Assembly (NCBI RefSeq): GCF_001412535.1
Contig: NZ_CP011774.1
Location: forward strand, 1,731,501-1,795,500
Source: Limnohabitans sp. 63ED37-2
GTDB taxonomy: Bacteria; Pseudomonadota; Gammaproteobacteria; Burkholderiales; Burkholderiaceae_C
Length of the DNA stretch: 64,000 nucleotides
Direction: 5' to 3'
Each line of letters starts with the position of its first letter. Position 1 is the first letter of the stretch. Shown here piece by piece: positions 14,884 to 23,324 of this stretch. The notes under the pieces are model-generated. The model ran no database searches and was not told the origin of the DNA. It saw only the letters and a list, made by a program, of their open reading frames with translations. The translations under genes were made by a program, and so were the position numbers.

Positions 14884-16143
14884 ATGGATTTTGAATACAC
14901 CCCCAAGGTCAAGGACATGCAGGCCCGTTTGTTGGCCTTCATGGACGAGCACATTTACCCCAACGAGGCGCGGTTCTTTGAAGAAATCGCCGAAAACCGC
15001 GCCAAAGGCAATGCCTGGGTGCCGACCAAAATCGTCGAGGAACTCAAACCCAAGGCACGCGCTGCCGGTTTGTGGAACCTGTTTTTGCCCAAGTCCACCC
15101 GCGCACCCCAAGGTCTGTCCAACCTCGAATACGCACCGCTGTGCGAGATCATGGGCCGCGTTCCCTTCGCCGCTGAAATCTTCAACTGCTCGGCACCCGA
15201 CACCGGCAACATGGAAACGTTGGAGCGTTATGCCAGCGAAGCCATCAAGGACCGCTGGATGGAGCCATTGCTCAGGGGCGAAATCCGCTCTGCATTCCTG
15301 ATGACCGAGCCCGATGTGGCCTCGTCAGACGCGACCAATATCGAGTGCGAGATCCGCCGCGACGGCAATGATTACGTCATCAACGGCCGCAAGTGGTGGT
15401 CGTCCGGCGCGGGTGACCCACGCTGCGCGGTCTACATCGTCATGGGCAAAACAAACCCCGACGCGGGCCGCCATGAGCAGCAGTCCATGATCGTGGTGCC
15501 CGCCAATTCACCCGGTATCACCGTGGTGCGCGCCCTGTCGGTGTTTGGCTACGACGACGCCCCACACGGTCACATGGAGGTCGTCCTCAAAAACGTGCGT
15601 GTGCCGGCCGAGAACATTTTGCTGGGTGAAGGCCGTGGCTTTGAAATCGCCCAAGGCCGATTGGGACCTGGCCGCATCCACCACTGCATGCGCACCATCG
15701 GCATCGCCGAGCGTGCCCTAGAGTTGATGTGCAAACGCCTGAACGAGCGCGTGGCCTTTGGGCGCGAAGTGGCCCGCCAGACTGTGTGGCAAGAGCGCAT
15801 CGCCGAGTCGCGTTGCATGATTGAGCAGGCCCGCCTGCTCACCCTCAAAGCCGCCTACATGATGGACACCGTGGGCAACAAGGTTGCCAAGGCCGAGATC
15901 GCGATGATCAAGATCGTGGCCCCCAACATGGCCTGCCAGATCATCGACTGGGCCATTCAAGCCCACGGCGGTGGCGGTGTGTCGCAAGACTTCCCGTTGG
16001 CCTATGCCTATGCCCACCAGCGCACCCTGCGCCTGGCCGACGGCCCGGACGAGGTGCACCGCAACTCGCTGGCCAAGCTCGAGTTGGCCAAGCAATTGGC
16101 TTTGCCCGGTGATTTGGGCATGCCCATCACCCGCGGCAGCTGA
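14884..16143 (+). CDS. Acyl-CoA dehydrogenase family protein (ACAD10/11-like)
   Basis: 419 residues from the ATG at 14884, with AGGAGAGAG upstream. It has the standard flavin acyl-CoA dehydrogenase layout: an N-terminal helical domain, a middle beta domain (FLMTEPDVASSDATN; NGRKWWSSGAGDPRC) and a C-terminal helical domain (QAHGGGGVSQDFPLAYAYAH; LRLADGPDEVHRNSLAKLEL). The stretch LGPGRIHHCMRTIGIAERAL is characteristic of the ACAD10/11 group. With the adjacent kinase it would turn 4-phosphoacyl-CoA into an enoyl-CoA that enters beta-oxidation. This is an inferred role based on LvaA/LvaC and ACAD11. Confidence 0.95.
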   Translation: MDFEYTPKVKDMQARLLAFMDEHIYPNEARFFEEIAENRAKGNAWVPTKIVEELKPKARAAGLWNLFLPKSTRAPQGLSNLEYAPLCEIMGRVPFAAEIFNCSAPDTGNMETLERYASEAIKDRWMEPLLRGEIRSAFLMTEPDVASSDATNIECEIRRDGNDYVINGRKWWSSGAGDPRCAVYIVMGKTNPDAGRHEQQSMIVVPANSPGITVVRALSVFGYDDAPHGHMEVVLKNVRVPAENILLGEGRGFEIAQGRLGPGRIHHCMRTIGIAERALELMCKRLNERVAFGREVARQTVWQERIAESRCMIEQARLLTLKAAYMMDTVGNKVAKAEIAMIKIVAPNMACQIIDWAIQAHGGGGVSQDFPLAYAYAHQRTLRLADGPDEVHRNSLAKLELAKQLALPGDLGMPITRGS

Positions 16144-16227
16144 CCGCTTTGGCGGCATCCCCGGCAGCGCCTTCAGGGCCGCTGCTGGGTGTTCAGACCA
16201 CTTGACTTGGCCTGGCCTGCACTGGCT

Positions 16228-17214
16228 TCAGTGCACCGAGCCCGCAGGCAAATCGGGCGGCAAACCAGTAAACAGCCCCGCTGCATCCACCGGGTCAAAA
16301 CGGTACTGCGCACCACAAAAGTCGCAACCCACTTCCACCTGCCCTTGTTCGGCAATGATGCCCTCCACCTCTTCGGTGCCGAGGCTGCGGATCATGTGCC
16401 CCACACGCTCGCGGTTGCAACGGCAGGCAAAGCGCGGGCCAGTCTCACCGATGAAGGGCTCAAAACGGGCTATCGGCTCTTCCCAATACAAACGGTGCAG
16501 AATAGTTTCGGCATCCAAGCCGAGCAACTCCTCGCGCTTGAGGCTCTTGGTCAGGATCGAGATGCGGCTGAAGTCTTCGCTCTGACCTAACACCGACTCG
16601 CGCATGAGTGAATCGGTTTTGCCAGCCAGGTTGCCCTCGCCTTCGATGGGCAGGCGCTGAATCAGCAAGCCCGCCGCCACCTTGTCGTCAGCCGCCAGCA
16701 CCAGCACGGTGTCGAGCTGTTCGGACTGCAGCATGTAATGCTCCAGCACTTCGCTGATGTTTTCGAGCTTTTCGCCCCGGTCACCAAACAGCGGCACCAC
16801 GCCTTGGTAAGGCTGATGGCCCGGCAAACGGTCTTGAGGATCGAGCGTGATGGCGCAGCGGCCTTCGTTGTTCACGTTCACCATCTGGCTGAGGGTGGCG
16901 TTATCGGCCACCTCGCCGACCTGGGTGCAGGTGGCCCGCAGGCTCAAATCGGGCTGAACTTCGACCACACCCAACTTGACCGGACCGTCCCCAAAAATCT
17001 GCAGCACCAAAGCGCCATTGAACTTGATGTTGCCCTGCATCAAGACGCCCGCAGCGGCCATCTCGCCCAGCAACTGGCGCACTGGGGCGGGGTAAGCGCC
17101 GGTTTCGGAGTTGGCGGCGCGACGCGCCAGGATGTCTTGCCAGGCATCGGTCAGGCGCACCAGCATGCCACGCACCGGCAGGCCTTCGAAAATGAATTTA
17201 TGGAGTTCGGACAA
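16228..17214 (-). CDS. hslO: Hsp33 family molecular chaperone
   Basis: 328 residues. Hsp33 is a cytoplasmic holdase switched on by oxidation and unfolding. The N-terminus SELHKFIFEGLPVRGMLVRL is typical, and the start is TTG at 17214. The redox switch near the C-terminus is complete: C-x-C in RFACRCNRER and C-x-x-C in VGCDFCGAQYRF. These four cysteines bind zinc when reduced. The C-terminal tail past the switch is about 25 residues long. It is convergent with the acyl-CoA dehydrogenase gene. Confidence 0.95.
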   Translation of the reverse strand: MSELHKFIFEGLPVRGMLVRLTDAWQDILARRAANSETGAYPAPVRQLLGEMAAAGVLMQGNIKFNGALVLQIFGDGPVKLGVVEVQPDLSLRATCTQVGEVADNATLSQMVNVNNEGRCAITLDPQDRLPGHQPYQGVVPLFGDRGEKLENISEVLEHYMLQSEQLDTVLVLAADDKVAAGLLIQRLPIEGEGNLAGKTDSLMRESVLGQSEDFSRISILTKSLKREELLGLDAETILHRLYWEEPIARFEPFIGETGPRFACRCNRERVGHMIRSLGTEEVEGIIAEQGQVEVGCDFCGAQYRFDPVDAAGLFTGLPPDLPAGSVH

Positions 17215-17274
17215 AGTGCAATCAACAGCCCCATGGGGCCGATCCTCAAAAGTTAAAAAGCGTTAGGACTGGCC

Positions 17275-17306
17275 AAAAAATCAGTCAAAGTGTCAGCTGA
17301 TTTTTT
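17275..17306 (-). terminator. Terminator of the gamma carbonic anhydrase gene
   Basis: AAAAAATCAG (17275-17284) pairs with CTGATTTTTT (17297-17306) around a 12-nt loop. In the leftward transcript it ends in a U-run. The repeat overlaps the last codons and stop of the carbonic anhydrase gene, an economical arrangement. Confidence 0.65.
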
Positions 17307-17817
17307 TCAGGCCTGCCTTGAAGCGGCGAGCGTTTTCGACGTAATGTTTGGCGCTTTGGCGCAGGCCTTCGATCTGCTCGGGGCTGAGTTCGCGCACCAC
17401 CTTGGCAGGCGTGCCCATGATCATCGAGCCATCGGGGAACTCCTTGCCCTCGGTCACCAGCGAACCAGCCCCCACCAGGCAGTTCTTGCCGATCTTCGCA
17501 CCGTTGAGCACCACCGCGCCAATGCCGATCAGCGACTCGTCGCCAATCGTGCAGCCGTGCAGCATGACCATGTGGCCCACCGTGACGTGTTTGCCGACCT
17601 TGATCGGTTTGCCGTGGTCGGCGTGCATCACGCTGCCGTCCTGGATGTTGCTGCCCTCGCCGATCTCAATCGTCTCGGTGTCGCCTCGCACCGTCACGCC
17701 AAACCAAATGCTGGCATCGGCCGCGATTTTGACCGCGCCCATGACCTGTGCGTTGTCGGCCACCCAGGCGCTGTCGGCCACATCGGGGGTTTGATCATCC
17801 AGTTGGTAAATGGCCAT
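17293..17817 (-). CDS. Gamma carbonic anhydrase family protein
   Basis: A 174-residue left-handed beta-helix protein with hexapeptide repeats, normal for YrdA/PaaY-like gamma carbonic anhydrases. Metal-ligand histidines are visible in DGSVMHADHG and VGHMVMLHGCTIG, and the C-terminal GSMIMGTPAKVVREL is typical. Members may hydrate carbon dioxide or act as thioesterases; activity cannot be settled from sequence. The ATG at 17817 follows GGAGACC. It shares a divergent promoter region with the ferritin-like gene at 17904. Confidence 0.93.
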   Translation of the reverse strand: MAIYQLDDQTPDVADSAWVADNAQVMGAVKIAADASIWFGVTVRGDTETIEIGEGSNIQDGSVMHADHGKPIKVGKHVTVGHMVMLHGCTIGDESLIGIGAVVLNGAKIGKNCLVGAGSLVTEGKEFPDGSMIMGTPAKVVRELSPEQIEGLRQSAKHYVENARRFKAGLKKIS

Positions 17818-17850
17818 GGCGGTCTCCTGTCTGTTGGGTTTTCTTGAAAA

Positions 17851-17864
17851 CCTACAATTGTAGG
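17851..17864. promoter_or_regulatory. Divergent overlapping -10 boxes within a 14-bp palindrome
   Basis: CCTACAATTGTAGG is a perfect dyad. It presents TACAAT, a good -10 hexamer, on both strands. The rightward copy lies 45 bp before the ferritin-like gene, and the leftward copy about 38 bp before the carbonic anhydrase gene. One RNA polymerase would exclude the other. Confidence 0.6.
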
Positions 17865-17903
17865 GATGCCCACCACCGGCCGTGGGCGCTGCCAGCGATC
17901 ACC

Positions 17904-18680
17904 ATGCACACCCTGCGCTCCGCCGCCCTGATCCCTTGGGCACAAACCGACCCGAACCTGAAGGCCCAGGCCACTTTGGCCCTAGACCTTAGCCTGCCCG
18001 TGGGCGCGATTGACCGCCTGAGCGCCCCCACTGTTGGCCCCGGCCGCGCCGAACGCCCCGTGCTGGTGCCACACACCCAACTCAAAGCCAAATCCATGGC
18101 CACGCCCGAGGGTCGGGCCATGCTGGTTCACTCGATCGCGCACATCGAACTCAACGCCATCGACTTGGCGCTCGACGTGGTCTGGCGCTTTGGGGGCATG
18201 CCCGAGGCTTTTTATACCGACTGGGTGCGCATTGCCCAAGAAGAGGCCAAGCACTTCCGCCTGCTGCGCCAGCACTTGCTGGACTTGGGTTTTGACTACG
18301 GCGACTTTCCGGCCCACAACACCCTGTGGGACATGGCCGAACGCACTAAGGACGACATTCTGGCCCGCATTGGCATCGTGCCGCGCACCATGGAAGCGCG
18401 GGGTCTGGACGCCTCACCCGGCGTCAAAAACAAACTGGTCAGCGTGGGCGACCACAGGGCTGGCGAGATCCTGGACATCATTTTGGAAGAAGAAATTGGC
18501 CATGTGGCCGCGGGCAACCGCTGGTACCGCTATCTGTGCGAACAGCGCGGCCTCGAGCCCGTGCGCACCTATGCCGAATTGATCGCGCAATACGACGCCC
18601 CCAAGCTGCGCCCGCCGTTCAACATGGCGGCGCGGCGATTGGCCGGGTTTGAAGACGCGGAATTGGCAGCCCTGAGCTAA
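17904..18680 (+). CDS. Ferritin-like domain-containing protein (DUF455)
   Basis: 258 residues. The four-helix ferritin-like fold is suggested by spaced diiron motifs: HIELNAIDLALD (E-x-x-H-like order), WVRIAQEEAKHFRLL and LEEEIGHVAAGNRWY. The family is widespread in proteobacteria. A link to MiaE-like tRNA hydroxylase chemistry has been proposed only from fold, so no reaction is assigned. The start is taken at the ATG 17904; an in-frame upstream extension lacks conserved residues. It ends in a 4-bp stop-to-stop overlap with the convergent recombinase gene. Confidence 0.85.
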   Translation: MHTLRSAALIPWAQTDPNLKAQATLALDLSLPVGAIDRLSAPTVGPGRAERPVLVPHTQLKAKSMATPEGRAMLVHSIAHIELNAIDLALDVVWRFGGMPEAFYTDWVRIAQEEAKHFRLLRQHLLDLGFDYGDFPAHNTLWDMAERTKDDILARIGIVPRTMEARGLDASPGVKNKLVSVGDHRAGEILDIILEEEIGHVAAGNRWYRYLCEQRGLEPVRTYAELIAQYDAPKLRPPFNMAARRLAGFEDAELAALS

Positions 18681-19585
18681 CCCCGAGGGTGGTGCTGGGC
18701 GTGCAGCGTCTTGAGCCGCTCACGCGCCACATGGGTGTAGATGGTGGTGGTGGAGATGTCGGCGTGGCCCAGCAGCATTTGCACCGCCCTCAAATCGGCC
18801 CCGTGGTTGAGCAAATGGGTGGCAAAGGCGTGGCGCAAGGTGTGTGGTGACAAAGGCGCGGTGATGCCAGCATCGATGGCGTAGCGCTTGACCAGGCTCC
18901 AGAACATGACGCGCGACATGGCGGTGCCGGGTGTGGTGCCACTGGTGGTGACAAACAGGTCTTCGGTCTGGCGTTGGCCCAACATGGCCGTTCTGGCTTG
19001 GCCCATGTAGCGCTGCAACCATTCACGGGCTTCTTCGCCAAAAGGCACCAATCGCTCTTTGCTGCCTTTGCCCATGATGAGCAGCACACCCTCATTGAGC
19101 GACACATGCAGGGTTTTGAGGCTGACCAACTCGCTCACCCGCAGACCACTGGCATACATCAGCTCCAGCATGGCGCGGTCGCGCAAGCCCAGATGCGTGG
19201 CCACATCGGGTGCGGACAACAGCGCATCGACCTGCGCCTCACCCAAGGTTTTGGGCACGCGCAAAGCCTGCTTGGCTGCCAGCATGCGCAAAGTGGGATC
19301 GGTTGGGATGAGGCGCTCGCGCAAGGCCCATCTGAAAAAGCGCTTGAACACCGTGAGGCGGCGGTTGGCCGATGTGGCCTTGGTCTTGCCATGGCGCTCG
19401 GCAAAATAGGCTTGCAGATGGTGTTCTTGGGTCGCCTCCAGCGCCAGCCTGTGCGTTAAAAACAGCCAGGTGGCGTAGAGCGACAAATCCAGACGGTAGG
19501 CCGCCAAGGTGTTGGCGGCCAGTCCGTCCTCCAGCCAGAGGGCCTCGGCAAAGCGGTCGATGGCGTTCTGGCTGGCCTCGTGCAT
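18677..19585 (-). CDS. xerD: Site-specific tyrosine recombinase XerD
   Basis: A 302-residue tyrosine recombinase; XerD with XerC resolves chromosome dimers at dif. The N-terminal SAM-like DNA-binding domain spans about residues 8-95. Catalytic residues: Arg in YASGLRVSELVSL, Lys in GKGSKERLVPFG, the HxLR motif in SPHTLRHAFATHLLNHGADL, His in LLGHADISTTTIYTHV, and the nucleophile Tyr in the same stretch. Length and motifs fit housekeeping XerD rather than a phage integrase, and no att-like repeats are visible. The Bug gene ends 9 bp upstream on the same strand. Confidence 0.93.
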   Translation of the reverse strand: MHEASQNAIDRFAEALWLEDGLAANTLAAYRLDLSLYATWLFLTHRLALEATQEHHLQAYFAERHGKTKATSANRRLTVFKRFFRWALRERLIPTDPTLRMLAAKQALRVPKTLGEAQVDALLSAPDVATHLGLRDRAMLELMYASGLRVSELVSLKTLHVSLNEGVLLIMGKGSKERLVPFGEEAREWLQRYMGQARTAMLGQRQTEDLFVTTSGTTPGTAMSRVMFWSLVKRYAIDAGITAPLSPHTLRHAFATHLLNHGADLRAVQMLLGHADISTTTIYTHVARERLKTLHAQHHPRG

Positions 19586-19594
19586 GGACTGGAA

Positions 19595-20569
19595 TCAGTC
19601 CAGCTTGAGTTTTTGCTGGTCCACGACTTTCTTGTACACCTCGAACTCGGCCTTGATCTGGGCCGTGAACTCTTCAGGCGTGTTGGCCACCACCAAAGAG
19701 CCGGTGTCGTTGATGCGCTTGGTCACGCCCGGCTCTTGCAGGGCTTTTTTCACGCCCGCGCTGATCTTGTCAACCACTTCTTTGGGCAGGTTCTTGGGTC
19801 CCAAGATGCCGTAGTAAGCCATGCGGTTGACGGGCTCCAGACCCACATCCTTGAAGGTGGGCGTATTGGGCAGTTGCGCCAAGCGTTGGGGCGCGGCCAC
19901 CACGATGGGCACCAAACGGCCCGACTGAATGAAGGGCAGTGCCGAAGGCAGGTTGTCAAAAATGATGGGCACCTGACCGGCCACGGTGTCGTTCAGGGCC
20001 GGGCCCGCGCCGCGGTAAGGGATGTGGGTGATGAACACACCCGTCAAGCTCTTCCACAATTCGGTTTGCAGGTGGCCAATGCCGCCCGTGCCCGATGAGG
20101 CGTAGGAGTATTTGCCAGGGTTTTTCTTCAACTCGGCGACAAAACCCGCGTAATCCTTGGCCGGGAAACTGGGGTGCACCGCGATCACATTGGGCGTGGC
20201 CGCGATGTTGATGATGGGCGTGAAGTCGGTCAGGACGTTGTACGGAATCTTGGGGTTGATGGCCGGGTTGGCGGCCGTGGTCGACACCGTGGCCATGCCC
20301 AGGTTGTAACCATCGGGCGCTGCGCGAGCCGTTTCGGTCGCACCCACCACACCGCCGCCACCGGCCTTGTTCTCAACAATCACGCTTTGACCCAGGGCCT
20401 TGCCCAGTGGCTCGGCAATCACGCGGGCCACAATGTCGGTGGTACCACCCGGGGCAAACGGCACCTGCAGGCGAATGGTTTTGTTGGGGTAGGCCTGTGC
20501 CCACGCCGAACCGCTGGCCAACACGGTGACAGCCAAACCGGCTGCAGAAACCAAACTACGACGCTTCAT
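19595..20569 (-). CDS. Tripartite tricarboxylate transporter substrate-binding protein (Bug family)
   Basis: 324 residues, a periplasmic binding protein. A signal peptide (LAVTVLASGSAWA cleaved before QAYPNK) precedes the Bug signature RLQVPFAPGGTTDIVARVIA and the ligand-loop region GGGGVVGATETARAAPDGYN. Bug proteins bind carboxylates or other small polar acids. Most are orphans without TctA/TctB membrane partners, as here. AAGGAG lies before the ATG. The ligand is unknown. Confidence 0.92.
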   Translation of the reverse strand: MKRRSLVSAAGLAVTVLASGSAWAQAYPNKTIRLQVPFAPGGTTDIVARVIAEPLGKALGQSVIVENKAGGGGVVGATETARAAPDGYNLGMATVSTTAANPAINPKIPYNVLTDFTPIINIAATPNVIAVHPSFPAKDYAGFVAELKKNPGKYSYASSGTGGIGHLQTELWKSLTGVFITHIPYRGAGPALNDTVAGQVPIIFDNLPSALPFIQSGRLVPIVVAAPQRLAQLPNTPTFKDVGLEPVNRMAYYGILGPKNLPKEVVDKISAGVKKALQEPGVTKRINDTGSLVVANTPEEFTAQIKAEFEVYKKVVDQQKLKLD

Positions 20570-20720
20570 TGATCAAACTCCTTAAAAGATCAGACATGAT
20601 AGGCAAAAAACAGGCCCTGGCGTGAGGGGGGAAACCCACAAAACCCGCGATTGCACCAGCGGACACCGCAGGTGACAGCCACTTCCCAAGGCCATGTGCG
20701 TACTGCGTTATCCTAGCCGA

Positions 20721-21629
20721 GTGAATTTCGCCCAACTCCTCTTCCCTGATTTTTCCCTGATCCTGTGCGGCTATCTCATCTGCCGCTTCACAGCCCTGAA
20801 CCGCCCGGTCTGGCAGCAGGTGGAGAGTCTGGTGTATTTCTTCCTGTTCCCGGTGCTGCTGTTTCACTCGATTGTGAAAAGCCCGCTGGACTTGACCGCC
20901 GCCTCGAGCCTGATCGGGGCGGGCCTGAGTTTGGCTTTTGGGGCGATTGCCCTGTCTTACAGCCTGCCGCACTGGCCCATTTGGGGCCGTTACCTGGACC
21001 GGCGCGACCACGCAGCAGCAGCGCAAGTGGGTTTTCGCTTCAACTCCTTCATCGGTCTGGCGCTGGCCGAACGCCTGGCGGGCCCCGAAGGCCTGCTCAT
21101 GATCGCGGTGCTGATCGGGTTTTGCGTGCCGCTTTTCAATATCGGTGCGGTGTGGCCCATGGCCCGACAAGCCCAGTCGGGCTTTTTGCGTGAACTGGTG
21201 CGCAACCCCCTGATCATTGCGACCGCTTCGGGACTGACGGCCAACTTGTTGGGTTTTCGCCTACCCGAAGTGCTCGAGCCCAGCGTCAGCCGCATTGGCG
21301 CGGCGTCTTTGGCCTTGGGCTTGATGGCGGCCGGCGCAGGCATGCAACTGGGCAGCTTGCGCCAGGGCAAGCTGCTCAGCGCCAGCGTGCTGCTGATCAA
21401 GCACTTGTTGATGCCCTTGATGGCGCTGGGACTCTCACGCCTTTTTGGTCTGAACCCCACACAAACCACCGTTTTGCTGGCTTTTTCTGCCCTGCCCACC
21501 GCGTCCACCTGCTACGTGCTGGCCGCCCGCATGGGCTACAACGGGCCGTATGTGGCGGGCTTGGTCACGCTGTCCACCTTGGCTGGCATGTTCAGTTTGC
21601 CGTTTGCGCTGGGCGTGCTGCGCGGCTGA
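20721..21629 (+). CDS. AEC family transporter
   Basis: About 302 residues and some ten hydrophobic segments, an auxin-efflux-carrier/malonate-type permease of the inner membrane (BASS-related fold). Visible features are VYFFLFPVLLFHSIVKSPL, GFRFNSFIGLALAERLAG and LLAFSALPTASTCYVLAARM, where the last is a family hallmark. The substrate is unknown; relatives carry small carboxylates. The start is a GTG at 20721. TATCCT (20709-20714) ends 6 nt before it and there is no ribosome site, so a leaderless mRNA is likely. Confidence 0.9.
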   Translation: MNFAQLLFPDFSLILCGYLICRFTALNRPVWQQVESLVYFFLFPVLLFHSIVKSPLDLTAASSLIGAGLSLAFGAIALSYSLPHWPIWGRYLDRRDHAAAAQVGFRFNSFIGLALAERLAGPEGLLMIAVLIGFCVPLFNIGAVWPMARQAQSGFLRELVRNPLIIATASGLTANLLGFRLPEVLEPSVSRIGAASLALGLMAAGAGMQLGSLRQGKLLSASVLLIKHLLMPLMALGLSRLFGLNPTQTTVLLAFSALPTASTCYVLAARMGYNGPYVAGLVTLSTLAGMFSLPFALGVLRG

Positions 21630-21680
21630 TGGACCTGCTTTGACGGCGCTGGCACGGGCAAAAACCAGGCCGCCATCAGG

Positions 21681-22781
21681 TCAGGCCTTCGCCAAGGACC
21701 AAGCGACTTGCTCTTGCACCACCGCATCGCTGTGCGCTGCATGCGACTGCAATGCCTTCAGCAGAACCCCTCGCTCTTCAGAACCCAAGGCGGTCGATGC
21801 GAGCGCATTGCCCGCCGCCAAGGCCAGATTGCGCAGCCAGCGGGTGTGGCCGATGCGGCGGATGGCGCTGCCTTCTGTACGGCGCAAAAACTCGGATTCG
21901 GTCCACGCCATCAGCTCAGAGATCCGGCCCGCGCTCAAGCCCTCGCGGGCCTGCCAGTCGGGCAAGGGGCTGAGCTGCGCGAACTTGTTCCAGGGGCAGG
22001 CCAGCTGGCAGTCGTCGCAACCGTAGATGCGGTTGCCGATCAGCGGCCGCAAGGCCTCGTCAATCGGCCCGGCATGCTCGATCGTCAAATAAGAAATACA
22101 ACGCCGCGCATCGAGCTGGTAAGGCCCCACGATGGCCTGTGTGGGGCACAGGTCCATGCAGGCGGTGCACTGGCCGCAGTGCGCCGATGTGGCGGGCGTC
22201 TCGGGCAGGGCCAAGTCCACAAACAACTCACCTAAGAAAAACATCGAACCGGCCTCGCGGCTCAGCACCAAGGTGTGCTTGCCGCGCCAACCCAAGCCGC
22301 TGCGGGTGGCCAGTTCGGCCTCCATGACCGGGGCCGAGTCGGTGAACACGCGGTGGCCAAAGGGGCCAATGGCCTCGGCGATGCGGTCCTGCAGTTTTTG
22401 CAGGCGCGAGCGCAAAACCTTGTGGTAATCGCGACCACGGGCATACAGCGAGACCACCGCCTCGCCCGGCTGCAGGCCGCGGGCGGTTTCTTGGGCCAGC
22501 CAGTCGGGCGGTGAGTCATGCGGCAAATAATCCATACGGGCGGTGATCACACTCACCGTGCCCGGCACCAGCTCGGCCGGGCGAGCCCGCTTCATGCCAT
22601 GGCTTTCCATATAAGCCATGCTGCCGTGAAAGCCCGCAGCCAACCAAGCTTGTAATCCGGGCTCTGCCGAGGACAAATCGATACCTGCCACGCCAATTTG
22701 GGACAATCCCAACTCACGCGCCCAGATCTGGATCTGGGGCCACAGTTCAAGAAGGTCGATTTGAGTACGTTGAGCAGTCAC
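21681..22781 (-). CDS. queG: Epoxyqueuosine reductase
   Basis: About 366 residues. QueG makes queuosine in tRNA anticodons by reducing epoxyqueuosine, using cobalamin and two [4Fe-4S] clusters. The ferredoxin motifs are CGQCTACMDLCP and CDDCQLACPW. Upstream in the protein are YARGRDYHKVLR and TDSAPVMEAELATRSGLGW, typical of the B12-binding domain. The reading frame stays open far upstream, but a GTG at 22781 gives normal length, and TACAAT on the same strand (22788-22793) ends 6 nt before it. The 5' end overlaps the divergent tsaE start by about 21 bp. Confidence 0.93.
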   Translation of the reverse strand: MTAQRTQIDLLELWPQIQIWARELGLSQIGVAGIDLSSAEPGLQAWLAAGFHGSMAYMESHGMKRARPAELVPGTVSVITARMDYLPHDSPPDWLAQETARGLQPGEAVVSLYARGRDYHKVLRSRLQKLQDRIAEAIGPFGHRVFTDSAPVMEAELATRSGLGWRGKHTLVLSREAGSMFFLGELFVDLALPETPATSAHCGQCTACMDLCPTQAIVGPYQLDARRCISYLTIEHAGPIDEALRPLIGNRIYGCDDCQLACPWNKFAQLSPLPDWQAREGLSAGRISELMAWTESEFLRRTEGSAIRRIGHTRWLRNLALAAGNALASTALGSEERGVLLKALQSHAAHSDAVVQEQVAWSLAKA

Positions 22782-23324
22782 ACGCCGATTGTAGAAAGCC
22801 CCGCCGCCCCAGCCCATTGGGAGGGCTTGTGGCCGAACGAGTCCGCCACGCAGGCCTTTGCCACGCAACTGGCGCAGGGCCTGAACCAATGGCCCGGCGG
22901 ACGCGATGCACGCATTGAATTGCGCGGCAATCTGGGCGCGGGCAAAACCACATTCGTGCGCCACCTGCTGCGTGCAGCCGGGGTGACGGGCCGCATCAAA
23001 AGCCCGACTTACGCCGTGGTCGAGCCGCACCAAGCGGGCTCGGGCGACAGCACATGGCCCATTTGGCACTTTGACTTTTACCGATTCAACGACCCGCAAG
23101 AATGGGAAGACGCGGGCTTTCGCGACATTTTTGCCGGGCCGGGCCTCAAGCTCATGGAGTGGCCCGACAAAGTCGCCGGGCAGCTGCCCCCGCCCGACTG
23201 GGTGATTACGCTCGAAGCCATCGACGAAGACCAGCGCCGGGTGCAGATCAGCGCAGGCACGCATCGCGGCCAGCAATGGCTCAAGGCCTGGACCGCGGCA
23301 GGAGCGCCAGAGCATGCGCCCTGA
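22761..23324 (+). CDS. tsaE: tRNA (adenosine(37)-N6)-threonylcarbamoyltransferase complex ATPase subunit
   Basis: About 187 residues. TsaE is the ATPase that drives the TsaB-TsaD complex in making t6A37 of tRNA. The Walker A motif is RGNLGAGKTTFVRHLL. SPTYAVVEPH (switch I) and WHFDFYRF follow, then the Walker B-like DIFAGPGLKLMEWPDKV. The start is uncertain: TTG 22761 has GAAGG 5 nt upstream, while TTG 22770 is also possible. It overlaps amiC downstream by 11 bp, a frequent tsaE-amiC pairing. Confidence 0.92.
   Translation: MSTLSSHTPIVESPAAPAHWEGLWPNESATQAFATQLAQGLNQWPGGRDARIELRGNLGAGKTTFVRHLLRAAGVTGRIKSPTYAVVEPHQAGSGDSTWPIWHFDFYRFNDPQEWEDAGFRDIFAGPGLKLMEWPDKVAGQLPPPDWVITLEAIDEDQRRVQISAGTHRGQQWLKAWTAAGAPEHAP

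Noticed and set aside
18677..19585. Tyrosine recombinase as a prophage or island integrase
   Set aside because: Length and motifs fit XerD; there are no tRNA gene, att repeats or phage genes beside it.
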